This document shows positions 10,869 through 25,800 of a stretch of DNA of 64,000 bases, piece after piece. The notes below the pieces were generated by a model. It had not been told where the DNA came from and made no database searches. It saw only the letters and a program-made list of their open reading frames with translations. Location of the stretch: contig OX031063.1 in assembly GCA_943736015.1 (NCBI GenBank), positions 38,022,672-38,086,671 of the forward strand, read 5' to 3'. A program made the position numbers and the translations under genes. Each line of letters opens with the position of its first letter. The first letter of the stretch is position 1. Source of the stretch: Tridacna crocea (lineage: Eukaryota > Mollusca > Bivalvia > Cardiida > Cardiidae).

Positions 10869-13800
10869 ACGCAAAACTTGTTTTCGCTCATGGCACCGAA
10901 ATATTGAGACAGAGAGGAAAAGACAGACAAAAATAGAGACTGACAGATAGGCAGGTAAGCAGGCAGGCATTAAACATGTTTATCAAAGACAGACGGGCAG
11001 ACGGAAGAACATAAGGTAGGAGAAGGACAGACAAAAAGACGATTGAATGGGAGCGGAGGAACAGGCGGACAGGCAGAAATTGAATACAGAAATGCAGACT
11101 GACAGGCAGGCAGGCACTATAAATATATATCAAAGATAGACGGGCTGACGCTCAACCTGTTGAACAGTCGAACAAGCAAACAGACGGACAATCAGGGATA
11201 GAAGCGGTGATGGAATTAATTATAAGACAGTAAGATAGAAAATAGTGTTTTACGCTGGTGGCAGGGGACTTGGAAACTTGTTCACGGCTGTGGTGAATCA
11301 TGTCGTCCCGAGCCGAAGGCATGAACAAATTTCCAAGTCCCCTGCCACCTGACCGTACACCTGACCGTACAACGAATTTATTATACTGCAAAGCTTTACC
11401 ATTTCAAAGCGCGTAAAGCGAAATTTTCATGTTTTATAATCTCACGAATCGAGAATGCTTACGAAATAGAAATTCCCTTCTGAGTGCCCCAATTCAATGA
11501 AAACTGGCGTCACTGGAAAATGATGTCACTAAAACGTGCAGTTTGGTGCATAAACGTGCAGTCTAGTGATCGATCGACGCCGCCATTTTGGATGTTGTGT
11601 TGCAATTGTAGTGATGTTTACGGGGCACTAAAAAGGGAAACTGGCTTTACGTGGTTTTTGCCAGGGTACATGATATATAATGTTCACCAATCAGATCACG
11701 AGAAATTTCTTTGCAGTATATAATGATAGTAATGTTACATGTTACTTGTATTTATATTCATTTTTCAGCGGAGAGACACCGTTTCGGAAGACGGGACATA
11801 TTACGAGACTGTTGATCAAAATGTGCTCGAAGTAAGTATAAAGTTAAAAACTTTATCAGACGACAACATCTCAGACTGGACTAAGTCTGAAACATTTGAA
11901 GAAGATAAATCTAGTGTGACTCAAATGATAGAATAGGTCTGTGAAATGGCAGAAAATGTTGTGGGGAAAGGATCAATTAATCAGTCAATCAATTGATCAA
12001 TATCTAAATTTCGCACCGATTTCTTGGTTTTTGCTGTACTTTGTAGTTTAACCCTTTACTCCATAGATACTCGTTTCTACGCATTCCTTGTAGGAGTCTT
12101 TGGAAAACATTGTGGCAAAAGGTGAAATTGCTTGTGACGAGCAATTTCAGCTTTTGTCACAATGTTTTCTGTGCTATCAAAAGGTGTCCTATACACATAA
12201 AAACGGCTTCATCCTTGCTGTTATTTAGGGTCAATTAGAGATACCATAGAAATGCCTTGGGGGTAAAGGGTTAACAGTGCACACATTTGAAATTTTCTGG
12301 AAATTTTAACCAGGAGTTTCATGTAACCATGTGATTTCTTCCCCGGCTGTATGCGGAGCTGCCCCATCTAATAAAATTGATAATCCTAGATAAACTTATG
12401 CAGGTACAAGATCTTGACATAAACCTTATTCATAAATATACAGTTGCGGAAAAAAGAGCCTTGTTCTGGAAAAAGGGGATTTAGTGCATCTCCATTATGC
12501 ACTACTAGCCAAATTCGTCACATAATTATGAATCCATACGTGCCAGTTTTTGAATTAACCGATATAATCATGAGGTAGTTTGGGCCTTTGACAAACACGA
12601 AATTGACCGATAGGGAATCATGAGTTTCGGCCCATGTTAGCCTGCGCGAACTGCGCAGGCTGACCTGGGTCGATACTTTTCGCAGATGCACGAAGCCCCC
12701 TTGTCATAGAGAATGGCTCAAATAAAGTTTGACGAACACAGTACTGGCAATACTACTAATAGTGCAAAGGAAAATTTAATGATTATGTGTAGTCTATCTG
12801 CCTACTCATAGCTTTTAGGACAATATTTTTTTTCTTTATTTCTGTACCACGTAAACTTTTGAAAAAATTTGCGATAAAATATTACATTGCCAATGTAATT
12901 TAAAAGAAAAAAAACTTTGAAATCAGTATTCCCAAACAATCTTGTATTTTATCGACTCTTGGGGGAGCTTGGAGTAGGGGGAGTTGTGCTTCTGAATGAC
13001 TTATGAAGTCCAATTGTACAATTTCAGCGACATCCTACAATTGTACGCAGTAGAAACTCCCTGGAGTCGATGACGGATTCTGCCTTCAGTGAGAAGTCGA
13101 TGGAAAGCGATCAAAGCATCTATAATAGACAACAACGCCCTTTTACAAAAAGCAAGCTGCCTCGTGAACGGCGACACTCTGTGTCAGTCGATGATCATGG
13201 ATACTATTATTTACCGACCAAGAAAGGAGCTGACAAATTACAGCATCATAACAGAAAAATGACGCCTGTGTGCGAGTTGAATGAATCCTGCGGCGGATCT
13301 GGATGGGTAAACGTGTGTGAAGCACCCATGAAACGACTTGTGTTTCTGTTAGATGCTTATGAGCCGCTTATTGTTAAGTGTCTTAATGTGATGGATGTCA
13401 TTCCACATATACCATTCATAGGTTAGTCTGGAAACGTTTTTACCATTCCAAACTGCATCCTTAGTGGTATTATAGATCTAGCCAACCAGATATAGAATAA
13501 AATAACATTTCTTCATCCTATAAAACCTCCTCCGGCAGTGTATTTAATCCAATACACTAGTGCATTGTCGTTTAATGGATCCCGGTCCTCTCATTTTTGA
13601 ATCATGAAGCTGGAAAAACCATTCACGACACTGTAAGAATTTATACTGCTTTTAGCGGAAAGAAAATGACATTTTTTTTGCTATGACATACGTACGCTTC
13701 AAAAAATTTATCTTTATGAGTAATAGAAATAAGCAACGAAAGGTTTACAGAATTTACTAAACTGCCAAAATAGTTATGCTTCATTCTATACTTGCAGCGT

Positions 13801-16800
13801 AAATGTCACAGAGCTTTTTTTGCTGCGTATGCATTACATACTTCAGGTCAAAATCGTTTACATAAATCAAAATTCTATTTTTACGCTCGGCATTGCACAG
13901 AGCTGCCTTCGGCAACTGTCCGGAATGGTCACGGAAAAAGTTTGGTTTTTTTTGAGTGACACAGAACAATGTCAACTTTTTGAGGTGTAGAAACTTGATA
14001 GCCCAATGGCATTGAAAATATTGTGATAACAAGTAAAATTACTCTTCTTGTATGATTTTATATTTTGTTGCAATGTTTTCTAAAAAGAACAAGCAATTTC
14101 GTTGAAATGGTATCCCCCGCCGAAAAAGACCTTTTTTAATACAAACGTATAAGAGGTATTGTGTTTTGCATGTACATGTGTCCTTTTTGCTATTGGTCCA
14201 TGATGAAATTATTCATTAAACTCCCTTGTTCCATGGCACAGGAGTTCATTACATAAAACAATATAAAAGAGGTCCATAACAGGATTATACATTAAGTATC
14301 CTTTTTGCAGAACTTAGCATTTCATAAAATGAAAACAAATAAAGGAAATATACATAAAACCCCCTTTTCCATGACATGTCATATATAATGATATGTCATG
14401 GAATAAGGGGGGTTTAAGTATATTTCCTTTATTTGTTTTCATTTCAGGATTTCATGTATGTGGTGAAAAAAAAAAGTATCAACGGACTATCCAATGGAAA
14501 ACATGCATGAAGTTTCATCAATTTTTGTCAAGGACTTTAGAAGATATCCCTCTCACAATATAAGCCGCCACACTGCTGCCATTTCAAGCAGGTAGCTAGG
14601 ACCTAACATGTTGAAATTTGTAGCACCTGCCTGGGTAGCTACATGGATATATGGTATTACTTGTGATAAAAGGTTTACGAACAGACTGATGCATGGAGAG
14701 ACGAATGCACAATTGACTCATTGGTCACTGGCTTTGATCAAGCAATAAAAATATGAAGTTCTATGAAAATATGTGCAAAAGTTGGAGATACACTGATAAA
14801 AAATTAAATTTGACATGAAGTCCCCTTTTTCCATGATACAGTGATAAATCCTGACAACATCTGTGAAAATCTCGTCCAAATCTGTTGATATATGTCCAGT
14901 AATTAAAGAGATACAGGTGAAAAATGAAATTATAACATGACTCCCCCTTATTCCATGATGCAGCTACAAATCCCAAAACCTTGACAATATGCCGTAGGTC
15001 ACATGATCATGTGAAAATTCCATCCAAATCAGCCAAGAAATGTGGGAGGCGTTGTGTTAGGTCACATGATAATTTAAAAATTCCATTCAAATCTGCCAAG
15101 AAATGTGGGAGGAGTTGCCTTCACAAGAAATAGAATGAAATAAAACATGAAGCCCCCTTTTTTCATGACGCAGCCACAAATTGCAAAACCTTGAAAATGT
15201 GCGATAGGTCAGATGATAAGAAACATTCTGTGAAAATTCTATTCAATTCTGTCAAGAAATATGGGAAGAGTTGCATTCGCAAGAAATAAAATGAAATAAA
15301 ACATGAAGCCCCCATTTTTCATGACGCAGCTACAAATCATAAAACCTTGAGAATATGCGATAGGTCAAATGATGAGAAACATTCTGTGAAAATTCATTTC
15401 AATTCTGTCAAGAAATATGGGACGAGTTGCATTCAATAGAAATAAAAGGAAATAAAACACGAGACCCCCTTTTTTCATGACGCAGCTACATGTTGACAAT
15501 ATGCAATAGGTCACATGACAAGAAATATTCTGTCAAAATTCTATTCAATCCGTCAAGAAATGTGGAAGGAGTTGCCTTCACAAGAAATGGAATGAAATAT
15601 AACATGAAACCCCCTTTTTTCATGACACCTTATTACAAAAACAAGGGCAAATAACTGTGGTGTTGCACGGTCAATGTAGGTGAAACTTTTTTCCTGCATT
15701 TCCTAATGGAGGTTGACAGATGTGACAAGTTCAATGTAAAAACTTTGTATAGTTTTGAAGAGAAGACTCCAAACATCAAAAGTGTACTTAAGTGTAACTT
15801 AAGTGAAACTTAAAATCGCTCTCAGTCGGCCATTTTGCATCGAATCAAAAAAACAAAAAAAGTGTCTCGGGAGAATGGGTCATTGTACATGTGTATTAAG
15901 TTTCACGAAATTCCGTCTAATGGTAATGGAGATATTTGCCGGGACGGACGCTCGGACGGACGGACAGACGGAGATATTACGTATGATTACATGAAAAAAC
16001 AATGGAAGGGAGACAAAATCTACAAAACCGTCTATACCTATGGACAGCCGATTTTGTCCAAGAATTATGGGTTTCTTGGAATCGATAGATAAGCCCCTAA
16101 GGATCTCGTGGGCAAAATTTCTCAACAGAATTATGAGCTTAGCTCATAAGTTTTCTAAACTCATATATGATGGACAGACCGACAATTTAACTCATAATGG
16201 CCGAGTTTCAGAACGGACGGACGGAAGGACGGACGGACGGACAACGCTAAAACTATATCCCTCCGCCTACGGCGGGGGATAAAAACACCACAATTACGTA
16301 CATATTACACTCGTCTTATGCATTCAGAGTCGTCAGTCTAACGATCCAGAATCGGGTCGGTTTCAGTGACCTACCGGCCCTACCCTGTAAAGAAATGTTC
16401 TACTACATTCCAGTGTGTTTGCATCGCAGATGTGCACATTTGGAGCAAGGAACCGATGTAAAACAAAGACTGTTGGGCATTCATCGATTAAATTTGGTGG
16501 ACATGTCAGGCATAGACTGAAGTTCTTTTTTTCAAAATATGGTTTGATTTTCAAAAAGGATTGTGAATTTCAGTATTGACAATTTTATGGCTGGCATTTT
16601 TGGGGGGTCACCCTGTGCGTTTTCACACATCTCTTTCTAGAATTCATGCTTTATTACTACTCTGCAGATTGGTTGAAAACAGGTAAGCGTTAACAGACTT
16701 CTTGTTGCAATTTTCCAGAGAACACGGCACCTTTTCGTGAAAAACACAGAGACAGCCCACAGGCGGCCGTGGTTTTATTGATACAAACACTAAAAGAGAG

Positions 16801-19800
16801 CGATGAACCTGGCAAATGGCAATCATTTCTAGAAGCTTTGATAACAGCAGGTAACATAAAAATACGCTCACTGGCCTTGAGAAAACCTTAATTGCAGCAT
16901 TGTTAAGTTGAGAGCACAGTTTCCTGCCACCTTGAAAAGGTTTGAAAACATGTAATGCTTTATTTGTGAATAGACTGCATCCTTAGTATGCTGGACCAAG
17001 AAGTTATGGGATACCATTTCTGACTTCAGTGTCCTAGTCTCTGGTGAAATACTGGTTGATTATCAGGGGAAGGAGACAATGACTGCTTTTATTCTTACAT
17101 CTAACCGTTAGGCTGCTTTTAAGGAAAATGTAGATAAAAATCAGACACCACAAAACGTGCAGTCCAATCTTTAATCTACGCTGTCTGAAACGGTATTTTC
17201 TTTTCATTGAAATCGCAATATTTGGGGTTTTGTGTATTTGTCGAAGACAATGTCACTATGAGTTCAAAATTGAATTTTGAAGACCTCTATCGTATTTTGA
17301 GCAAAGCCGAAGGAAACAAACCCAATTTAACCCAATTTTTCTCAGACAATGAGTTTTTCTGTAGCACTAAGTTATGTAATAGGAAATGGATTGTTAAAAA
17401 AATGGGTGAATCCATCGATCGTGGAAATACTAATTTTTGATTGAAAATAGCTTCACTCGCTCATAGTATTCAACTGGCGCAATGATACAAAATTTGTCTA
17501 CCGATCGCTTGGTCCTGACCTTTTTCGTTCCAAAACCAGTTCGTCCCATGGCTTGTTACTATTGAGTTCAGTCATCCAGTAATCTTCATGCACTGAAATC
17601 TTTCAGGATACAAATATATAGCCAAACTGTTGCGCGAGGAGACTGAGGCGGACCACACCATCACTCGCAAATTGTTACGGCTTTTTACGCCCGAACTGAT
17701 CAGGCGTATAGACCCAGAGGAGTTCATTGATCATTTGTTAAGCGTCGATGATGTAATAGGTGACTCTGATATGCAAGAAATTCGATGTGAAAAACGTAAT
17801 AGAGGTGATGATGCGGCGTCTCTGATGCTTCTGGAGAGATTACCCCGGAGACTTGAAAACTGGTTTGAGATATTTGTCGACGTTCTTAAAAAATGTCAAT
17901 TGGAAGATCTGATAGATTGTTTTATTACGGAGGATATCTCTCCAGGTAACATTTCTTTCTTAGCTATTGTTAACGCATTTCCTTCGTAACCCCGCCCCCA
18001 CGACCTCTGATATCCATTTCGGAATAAACAGGGTGTACACGAGTAGTAATGGCGCTGGTTTGTGGGCAAACAAAAAGTAGCGTAATCGGTAGCTACCATA
18101 TTACTACAATTATTTAACCCATTATCACACAATCCCTACTTTTGACGACCCTGAGACAGAAGCTTTCAGAAAACATTCTGGGAAAAGGAGAAAATGCTGG
18201 TAACCAGCATTTTCTTCTTTTCCCACAATGTTTCAGTCCTTCACAAAAAGAATTTCAAATTTATACTTTTATATTGTCGTCTGCAAATTCTTTCGATTTG
18301 GACAAGCCTAAAATATTGTCGTTTGGTAAAGATGTAAGTAACTCCTAATGCGAGCTAAACCGTACGGTGGCACAAAAGTGACATGGAAGATATATTTTAT
18401 ACTACGTGCGCACGTAATAGTTATTACGTGCCCACGTAATAGTTAATACGTGCGCACGCAATAGTATTACGTGCGCACGTATTAGTTAATACGTGCGCAC
18501 GTATTAGCTACTGCGTGCGCACGTAATACTATTGCGTGCGCACGTATTAGTTATTACGTGCCCACGTATTAGTTAATACGTGCGCACGCAATAGTATTAC
18601 GTGCGCACGCAGTAGCTAATACGTGCGCACGTATTAACTAATACGTGCGCACGTAATACTATTGCGTGCGCACGTATTAGCTAATACGTGCGCACGTATT
18701 AACTAATACGTGCGCACGTAATAACTATTACGTGCGCACGTATTAATCGACCAATCAGACCTCTACCCCTATGATGTCACTCTGGTAAACAAATATCAGT
18801 CGCGCTGCATTTTCACCATGCCTCGAGTAAATTATTGTGTTCCTTTGTGTACTGCCGAATCTAAAGGTAACCTACCTTTTTATCGGCTTCCCAAGAAAGG
18901 AACGGGTGAAAGACAGACTTGGATAAGGCTGATTCGGAACGAAAACTTGCGAACTGAGTCTCAATGGACCAGCGTGTGCAGTCTCCACTTTGTTAATGGA
19001 CGCAAGACATATGATGACTCTTGTCCTACAATCTTTCCAAGGTCGCAAGATTAGGAGAAAGTAATTTACACGTATAACAACAGATCTGACCCTGCAAGAC
19101 CGAAATTCAGATCATTCAAAATGGTTCAGCCTCAGTCTTACAGGAAAAGACAGAAAACTGGTGAAGACGGAAGTACAGCAAGAGAAAAGAGGATGAGAAA
19201 AAGACTTTTTGATACACAGGTATACCATATTCTTTTAAATCAATAGATGCAAATGGATGCATATTTTGGACAATAACCAACCAATCATTTTTTTTTACCA
19301 AACGAGCCCGACTTTAAAACGACCATGTGAAAGAAACATTTTGAAAAGATTATAGTAACCAACAATTTTTCCTTAACCCACAATGTTTTCATACCTGTCA
19401 GTGACAAATATGTCATCGGCAAAGTTGGATGTGTCAAATATTGTCTGTTGTTTGGTCAAGGGTTAAAATCACAACCCGTAACTTACTAAGATTAAAGTTC
19501 AATCAAACAAACTAACAGCAAATCAGCTTAGTTCTTTACCAAACAACAAAGTTTTTAAATGGACCACATTCAAAGCATTTGCAGACAACACATCATACCA
19601 AATGATGATTTATGTTGCCACTCCTATAGAAAACATTGTGAGAAAAGGAGAAAATGCTGTTTAACAGCATTTCTCCTTTTCCCATCTGGTTTTCAAAATG
19701 CTTCTTCCATATGGTTGTTAAGAGCTGGTATTGGCTTAACTCTGTACCACACAATCCTACCTTGTAATGACCCAACGAAGGCATGGGCGGCTCCAGAGGG

Positions 19801-22800
19801 GGGGACTGGGGGTCCGGACACCCCTGGAATTTTGGCAATAATGCGGTTGCCGGATTCGTGAAATGGTACTGGTTTGATATTGCACAGCATTTATGTAAAA
19901 TACAGCCATATCTTTAAAAAAGAAAGGTTCTAAATGTGGAGACTTCCTCATGGTTAGAACTGGAAACGTTGACTTTTCTTGTAAACGGCTTACATCCACT
20001 GAAATCCGTAAACCAAAGTATCATATAATAAGACAAGTGTGTTTTCGGTGGGACCCCCCCTGAGAAAGATATCTGGATCCGCGCTTGGAAGGGGTGTTGT
20101 CGAAAGATTTTGAATGCTGGTTACCGGCATAATTATTCTCCTTTTCCCAAAAGGTTTTCCACCTTTCCCAAAACAATTTTGATTTTTTAGTTACCTTTAA
20201 TTTGTCATCTGCAAGTGCTTTGAATTAGGACTAGTTTAAAGAGGGTAGTCCACTGGCCTAACATTGAAAGGATTCAGTCTGTCTTTTGCTATTTCACAAT
20301 ATTTTGTCTAAAATATTACCCTTGATCTTGATGGTGTAGTTTACTTGATTGAAGGATTGTTTAACTGGTATCACATATTCATGTATTTCCTGGGTTTCTG
20401 TAGTACAAGGCTGGTGCCCTGAAGTGTCTTGCCCAGGACACTCCAATAAAAAACATAGTGTATCCAGTGACGCTTTAACTCGGAGCCTCCACTATCTTTT
20501 GGTCCACATGAAGGTGTAATTTTTTCTTTTCATACTGTATTGTCTATTTCAGGCAAATATCAGTACCTTAAATGTGGAGAGAACATCATATACAGAAAGC
20601 TTGGATGAATCTACAATCGCAGATGAAAATCATTTGTTGTTAGAGACAGTCGGACAGCCAAATGCTCAGGTTATAATATTGTCTTTTTCTTAACTCTTTA
20701 CCAGGCAAGAAATTTTTATGAAAGAGTCTGTAAATAACAGTTAAAATGTTACACAAAATATGCATCTTGTAGGGTTGAAAACTTTGTGGTTACTGGTACA
20801 AGTATTTTTGTCTTTTCCCAAAGTTAACTTTAAATTGTCAATGTTTTAAGATTTAGAATAAATTTTGTAACATTTATAACCCATGATGTTATCTTGCATT
20901 GTGGTTGAGAAAAACTGGCAAGACTGTAGCATAGCATTTCAGAGCCCTAGCATCGTACAAAGTTTTAGTTTTGGTTGCAGATTACAAATGTTATCAAAAG
21001 TATGAAGTTTGTTTCTCCTACAGGAGAAAGAAGTATGGAAAAAGGAGGAAATACAGAACACAAGCATTTCCTCCCTTTTTCACTCCTCAGTTTTTGATAG
21101 GTTCATAAAAGACCTGCATTCTTTGCTTTGGCAAGATGAACAAATACCTAAAAAAACAGCTGGTTAACCCTTTACCCCATAAGGCATTTCTGTGGTATCT
21201 CTAATTGACCCTAAATAACAACAAGGATGAAGCCGTTTCTTATGTGTATATGTTACCTTTTGACAGCATAGAAAACATTGTGACAAAAGGTGAAATTGCT
21301 TGTCACGAGCAATTTCACCTTTTGCCACAATGTTTTCCATAGGCTCCTGCAAGCAATGAGTAGAAATGAGTATCTATGGAGTAAAGGGTTAAGGAACAAA
21401 ATCAAGTCAAAAAGACTTGTGCCTTTAAGACTATTATATTCCAAATCATAATTTTGTATTTCAGGAAAAAGCCTGGAAAAACCAAAAGGGTAGTACGGTA
21501 ATAGTAAAAGACAAACTTCAACAGCTGCTCCAAAATATTCTAAACAAATTATCCTCCCAAGATTCTGACCCCGATCCAAACAGTATAAGGGAATTACAAG
21601 CCCTGCTGATTGTTGTGACCAAATTGCTTATGAATGTGGAAGAGCAGTTGGACTGTGTGGTTGAGTTAAGACATTATGACAGATTTTTCCTAAAAAGGTT
21701 TGAGGGAAGTGATTCGGACATTAGGTTTTTGGACAGGATTTTACTCCTACCAGGCTTTGATGACATTCTATCATAATATGCTGGAGCAGGAGGCAAAATG
21801 TTTACAGTACTGGGGCGCAAATAACTCAACCACTAAAGATGGAGACAGTTTGAAATGTGGCAGAAAGAGAACACTTATTCCAATGGATGAAATGTTTATG
21901 ACCCTAGTGAAACTAAGGCAAGGCTCTGCCAACTTGGATCTGGCAGAGAGGTTTGGTATTAGTGAAATCCATGTGTCACGCATATTTATTACATGGGTGA
22001 ACTTTATGCACAGTGTCTTGTGTAGTTTAGACATTTGGATGTCAAGGGGAAAAATAAGGCGTAACAGTCCAAATATATTCAAGGAAATTTACCAGGATGT
22101 ACAGATTATAATTGACTGTACAGAAATATCACTGGAAAGACCATCTGACTTTGAAGTACAGGCAGCAACTTACTCCACGTACAAGAGTTGCAACACGTTG
22201 AAAGACCTCATTGGTATAAGTCCAAATGGAATTCCGACATTGATTTCAGATCTTTTCGAAGGGATTATTTCTGACAATCAGATAATTTTTGATAGTGGAT
22301 TGGTTGAAAAACTTCAGGACGGAGATGCCATCATGGCAGACCGTGGATTTACAGGACGGGAGTCTCTTGCAAAACATAAAATTAGACTTGTAACGCCACA
22401 TTTCTTTAGCAATAAAGACCAAATGCAAATACAGAATCTTGTTGAATCTGTTCCTATTGCTCGTGTCAGAATTCATGTTGAAAGGCTCACGGGGCGCTTG
22501 AAGCAGTGGGTCATTTTGTCTTCTAAAGTGCCTATCACTTTTTGGAAGCACATTAATCACATCTTCCAGTTGTGTGTAATGTTGGTTTTATTTTGGCCCC
22601 CATTAGTAGATAAGGACTCTGAGTAAATTGATGAGTGAGTGCAGAACCATTCTAAGTGCCTATACATGTACATTGTATAGGCACTTAGAATGGTATTGAA
22701 CTCATCCAACAAAATGGTGATGATACACGTACTTTTCAACAGAATTATGAATGCAGAGCAGTCATTATTTAACAAAGTGAACTTGTCATCTGCAGATACA

Positions 22801-25800
22801 ATTTTGACAAAGGTCTGAAATTTTGTCGTCTGGTAAAGATTTGAACCTTTATCCTGCAATGCCAACTGTCAACTCCTCTTGGAAATAATGCATTTGAAAA
22901 CTTTTAAGTTTTAATTAACCCTTTCCCAAACAAGCTCTGGTTTTTACTTGTCTGCCATACAAATCTTTTGAAAATACTGTGGGAAAGGAGAAATTGCTTG
23001 TAATGAGTGAAACTTAAAATTATCGTCTGCAAGCCCTTTCAATTGAGAAGAGTCTAAAATTTGTCGTTTGGGACAGGGTTAATAATTAATCTTTCTGTGC
23101 AAATGTGTTCCATTTTTACCCACGTATTACTTGTCAGTAAAACAAATGTTAGCTATTAAAGGTTTCTCTGGAAAAGGGAAAAGCATCCACTTTCATAAAT
23201 CTGACTGCAGGCTAACCAGAGTCTAAATTTTTCACTTACATTTTATTTCCATTTTCATCAGGACAAATGTTTTGAAGAAGTAGCAATTACTAAATTTCAA
23301 AATTTTTTATTAAAATGGCACACTTTATAAACATGGTGAGTAAGTGTTGTGAATTTCAATCTATTACCACACAGTCCTGAATTAAGCATTTCACTATAAA
23401 AAAACTTTTGAAAACATTGTGGAAAGATAGAAAAAGTGCTGGTAACCAGCATTTTCTCCCTTTCCAAGTTTCCTTTCTTTAGATGAGAGACAAATTTCAT
23501 ATTTCATTGACATTTTATTTGTGATCTGCTAATGCTTTCAAAGTGAGTAAGTCTACAATTCTGTCATCTAGTAAAATAAATTATGTGTCAACTTTCCTTA
23601 GTCTTTTTTACATAATATATATTATGTTTATCAGTGAAAGTCTTAAATGGAAGAAAAAATGCATAATTGTAGACATTGTGGACATCTTAAATTAACACAT
23701 TACCAAACAACCTTGAGTTTTGATTATCATAAGAAAGAAAACTCTAGAAAACTTCGTGAGAAAAGAAGGAAATGCTGGTTACCAGTAGTTTCTATTTTCT
23801 CACAAGTGCTCTAGGTTTTACCTAATGACAAATTTTTAGATTTGTCCAAATTCGGCAGACGACAATATAAACGTGATTCAAAAACTGAAACTTTACTTTA
23901 GATGTGTAGAAAAAATTTTGGGAAAAGGAGAAAATGCTGGTTACCAGCATTTTCTCCTTTTCCTGCGATGTTTTCAGAAGGCTGCTTCCTCTGTGTCGTA
24001 AAAACCAGGGATTGTTTGGTAGAGGGTTAAATGCAAATTCTTTGTTCTAACACATAGCATACAATCCCATCTTTTAACACTCCTTAGAAAGAAGGCTTTT
24101 CGAAAAAATTGTAGGAAAAGGAAAAAGTAATGGAAACATTTTCTCCTTTTCCCACAATGTTTTCTACCACTCAAGACCTATTTTTATCCTTTTTTTATAA
24201 AACCCCTGAGCTACCAAAGTAGGTACAATGTTCATTGTGTGGAAGTCCAACAACTTTTTGAGAATGGCTTTCTTTCATAATGATTGTTTCTCCAAATGCT
24301 TTAAGTGAAAACTGGCTAGAAGACCTTTTTCTTTCAGTGGCTTCTTTAGGAGAAATATCTCTACAAGAATAAATGTACTTAATTTCAACCAATCCATGTG
24401 GATCTTTCTCTGAAGGATCTGTAATCAGGCCATCAGGACTAGCAGCAAGCTGCCCAAATTCCAAATCAACAAACAAACCACACCCACAGACTGTTATATT
24501 TACACCTTGTGCTGCTTTCTGCTGCTTGTATTTAACGACAACAACTTCATTATCTATCCCATATTTGACAGCTGGAATGGATGTCAATTTTGGTTTTCTT
24601 ATCTGAATAATATCTTTAACTAGGGTTCCAATATTTCCCTTTCCGACAAACTTTTTTCGCCTTGCTTGCTGTAATCCTGCCTTTCTTGTGCCTGAACCAC
24701 AATGGGTTATTTGCTTGTCCATGAGTTTGCTTTTTGATTTCTTTCTGTCGTGCCTCTGTGACCTATAAAGGCAATAAATTAGCTGTTATCATTTATCGAC
24801 TGCTTTCAAGTTAACTCTTTATCACACAATCCCGACTTTTAATGACCCTGAGAAAAAAACCTTTTAGAAAACCCTATGGGAAAAGGAGAAAATGCTGGTA
24901 ACCAGCATTTCATCCTTTTCACACATTGTTTTTGACCCTGCTGGGAAAAAAATCAACCTTTTTCTTTCTTTACTAAACCTAATGTAAAATATTGCAGATG
25001 AAAAATGTTGCTTGCTTAAAGATTTGATGTCTTTAACCCTTTACCAAACAATCCCTGGTTTTCAGGACTCCAGAGACAGAAGTTGTTTGAAAACATGGTA
25101 ACCAGCATTTTCTCCTTTTCCCACAATGTTTTCTACCCTTCACAAATTAAATTTCATTTTTTGTGTCACATTAATTTTGTCATCTGCAAAAGCTTTCAAT
25201 TTGGACAAGTCTAAAACTTTGTTGTTCCGTAAGGAGTTAACAGAACTTTATGTTAACTTTCTTACTGAGGTAATTTAATCCATTGCCACACTATCCCTAC
25301 TTTCGACGATCCTGAGAAAGAAGCCTTTAGAAAACATTGTGCGAAAAGGAGAAAATGCTGGTTACCAGCATTTTCTCCTTTTCCCACAATGTTTTCTACC
25401 CTTCACAACACATATTTCAAATTTTCAGTCATTATTATTTTGTTGTCTGCAATTGCTATCGATTTGGACCAGCCTAAGATATTGTCCTTTTGTGATGAGT
25501 TAAACTGAGGTTGTTGATAAAAAATTATAAGATAAAGTCTTATATGTAAATATCTTAAGTTTTTGACAAACTATTTCCTCTGGAAGTTGATGAGTATTAA
25601 TCCTCTCTTCTTCACCTTCACTAGCAGTATCAGTGCTTGAGTTAAGAATCTGAAGAAAATGAATTAAATAGTTTTTCATGTATGTTGGGTTATTTTTTAT
25701 CCTTTTTATCCTTTGCTTTTCATTCTAACCTTCACAATGCTAAATTCAAGTAAACTTGCTTTTACCATCAGTGCAGATCAAGATCAGACTACACAGAGCA

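Noticed and set aside
10767-11133. Cysteine- and leucine-rich minus-strand open frames
   Set aside because: They come from GA, CA, poly-C and CAGG low-complexity sequence.
14761-15640. Tandem CCCCC(T)n words as a possible polypyrimidine regulatory array
   Set aside because: They are the conserved core of the ~150-base units in the 14.1-16.3 kb element and recur in the repeats at 49.0 and 57.1 kb.
10506-17945. Possibility that the CARDs belong to a full RIG-I-like receptor
   Set aside because: No DExH helicase motifs (for example a DECH box) appear downstream within the gene, and the chain ends with coiled coil, stop and polyadenylation signal.
18401-18746. Regular short repeats resembling a CRISPR array
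   Set aside because: The units are self-complementary, spacers are only 3-6 bases and alike, and the same array lies inverted at the other end of a transposon. It is a terminal repeat, not CRISPR.
21771-22865. Minus-strand open frames of about 100 residues over the transposase
   Set aside because: Antisense shadows of the transposase exon and its downstream hairpin; no family resemblance.
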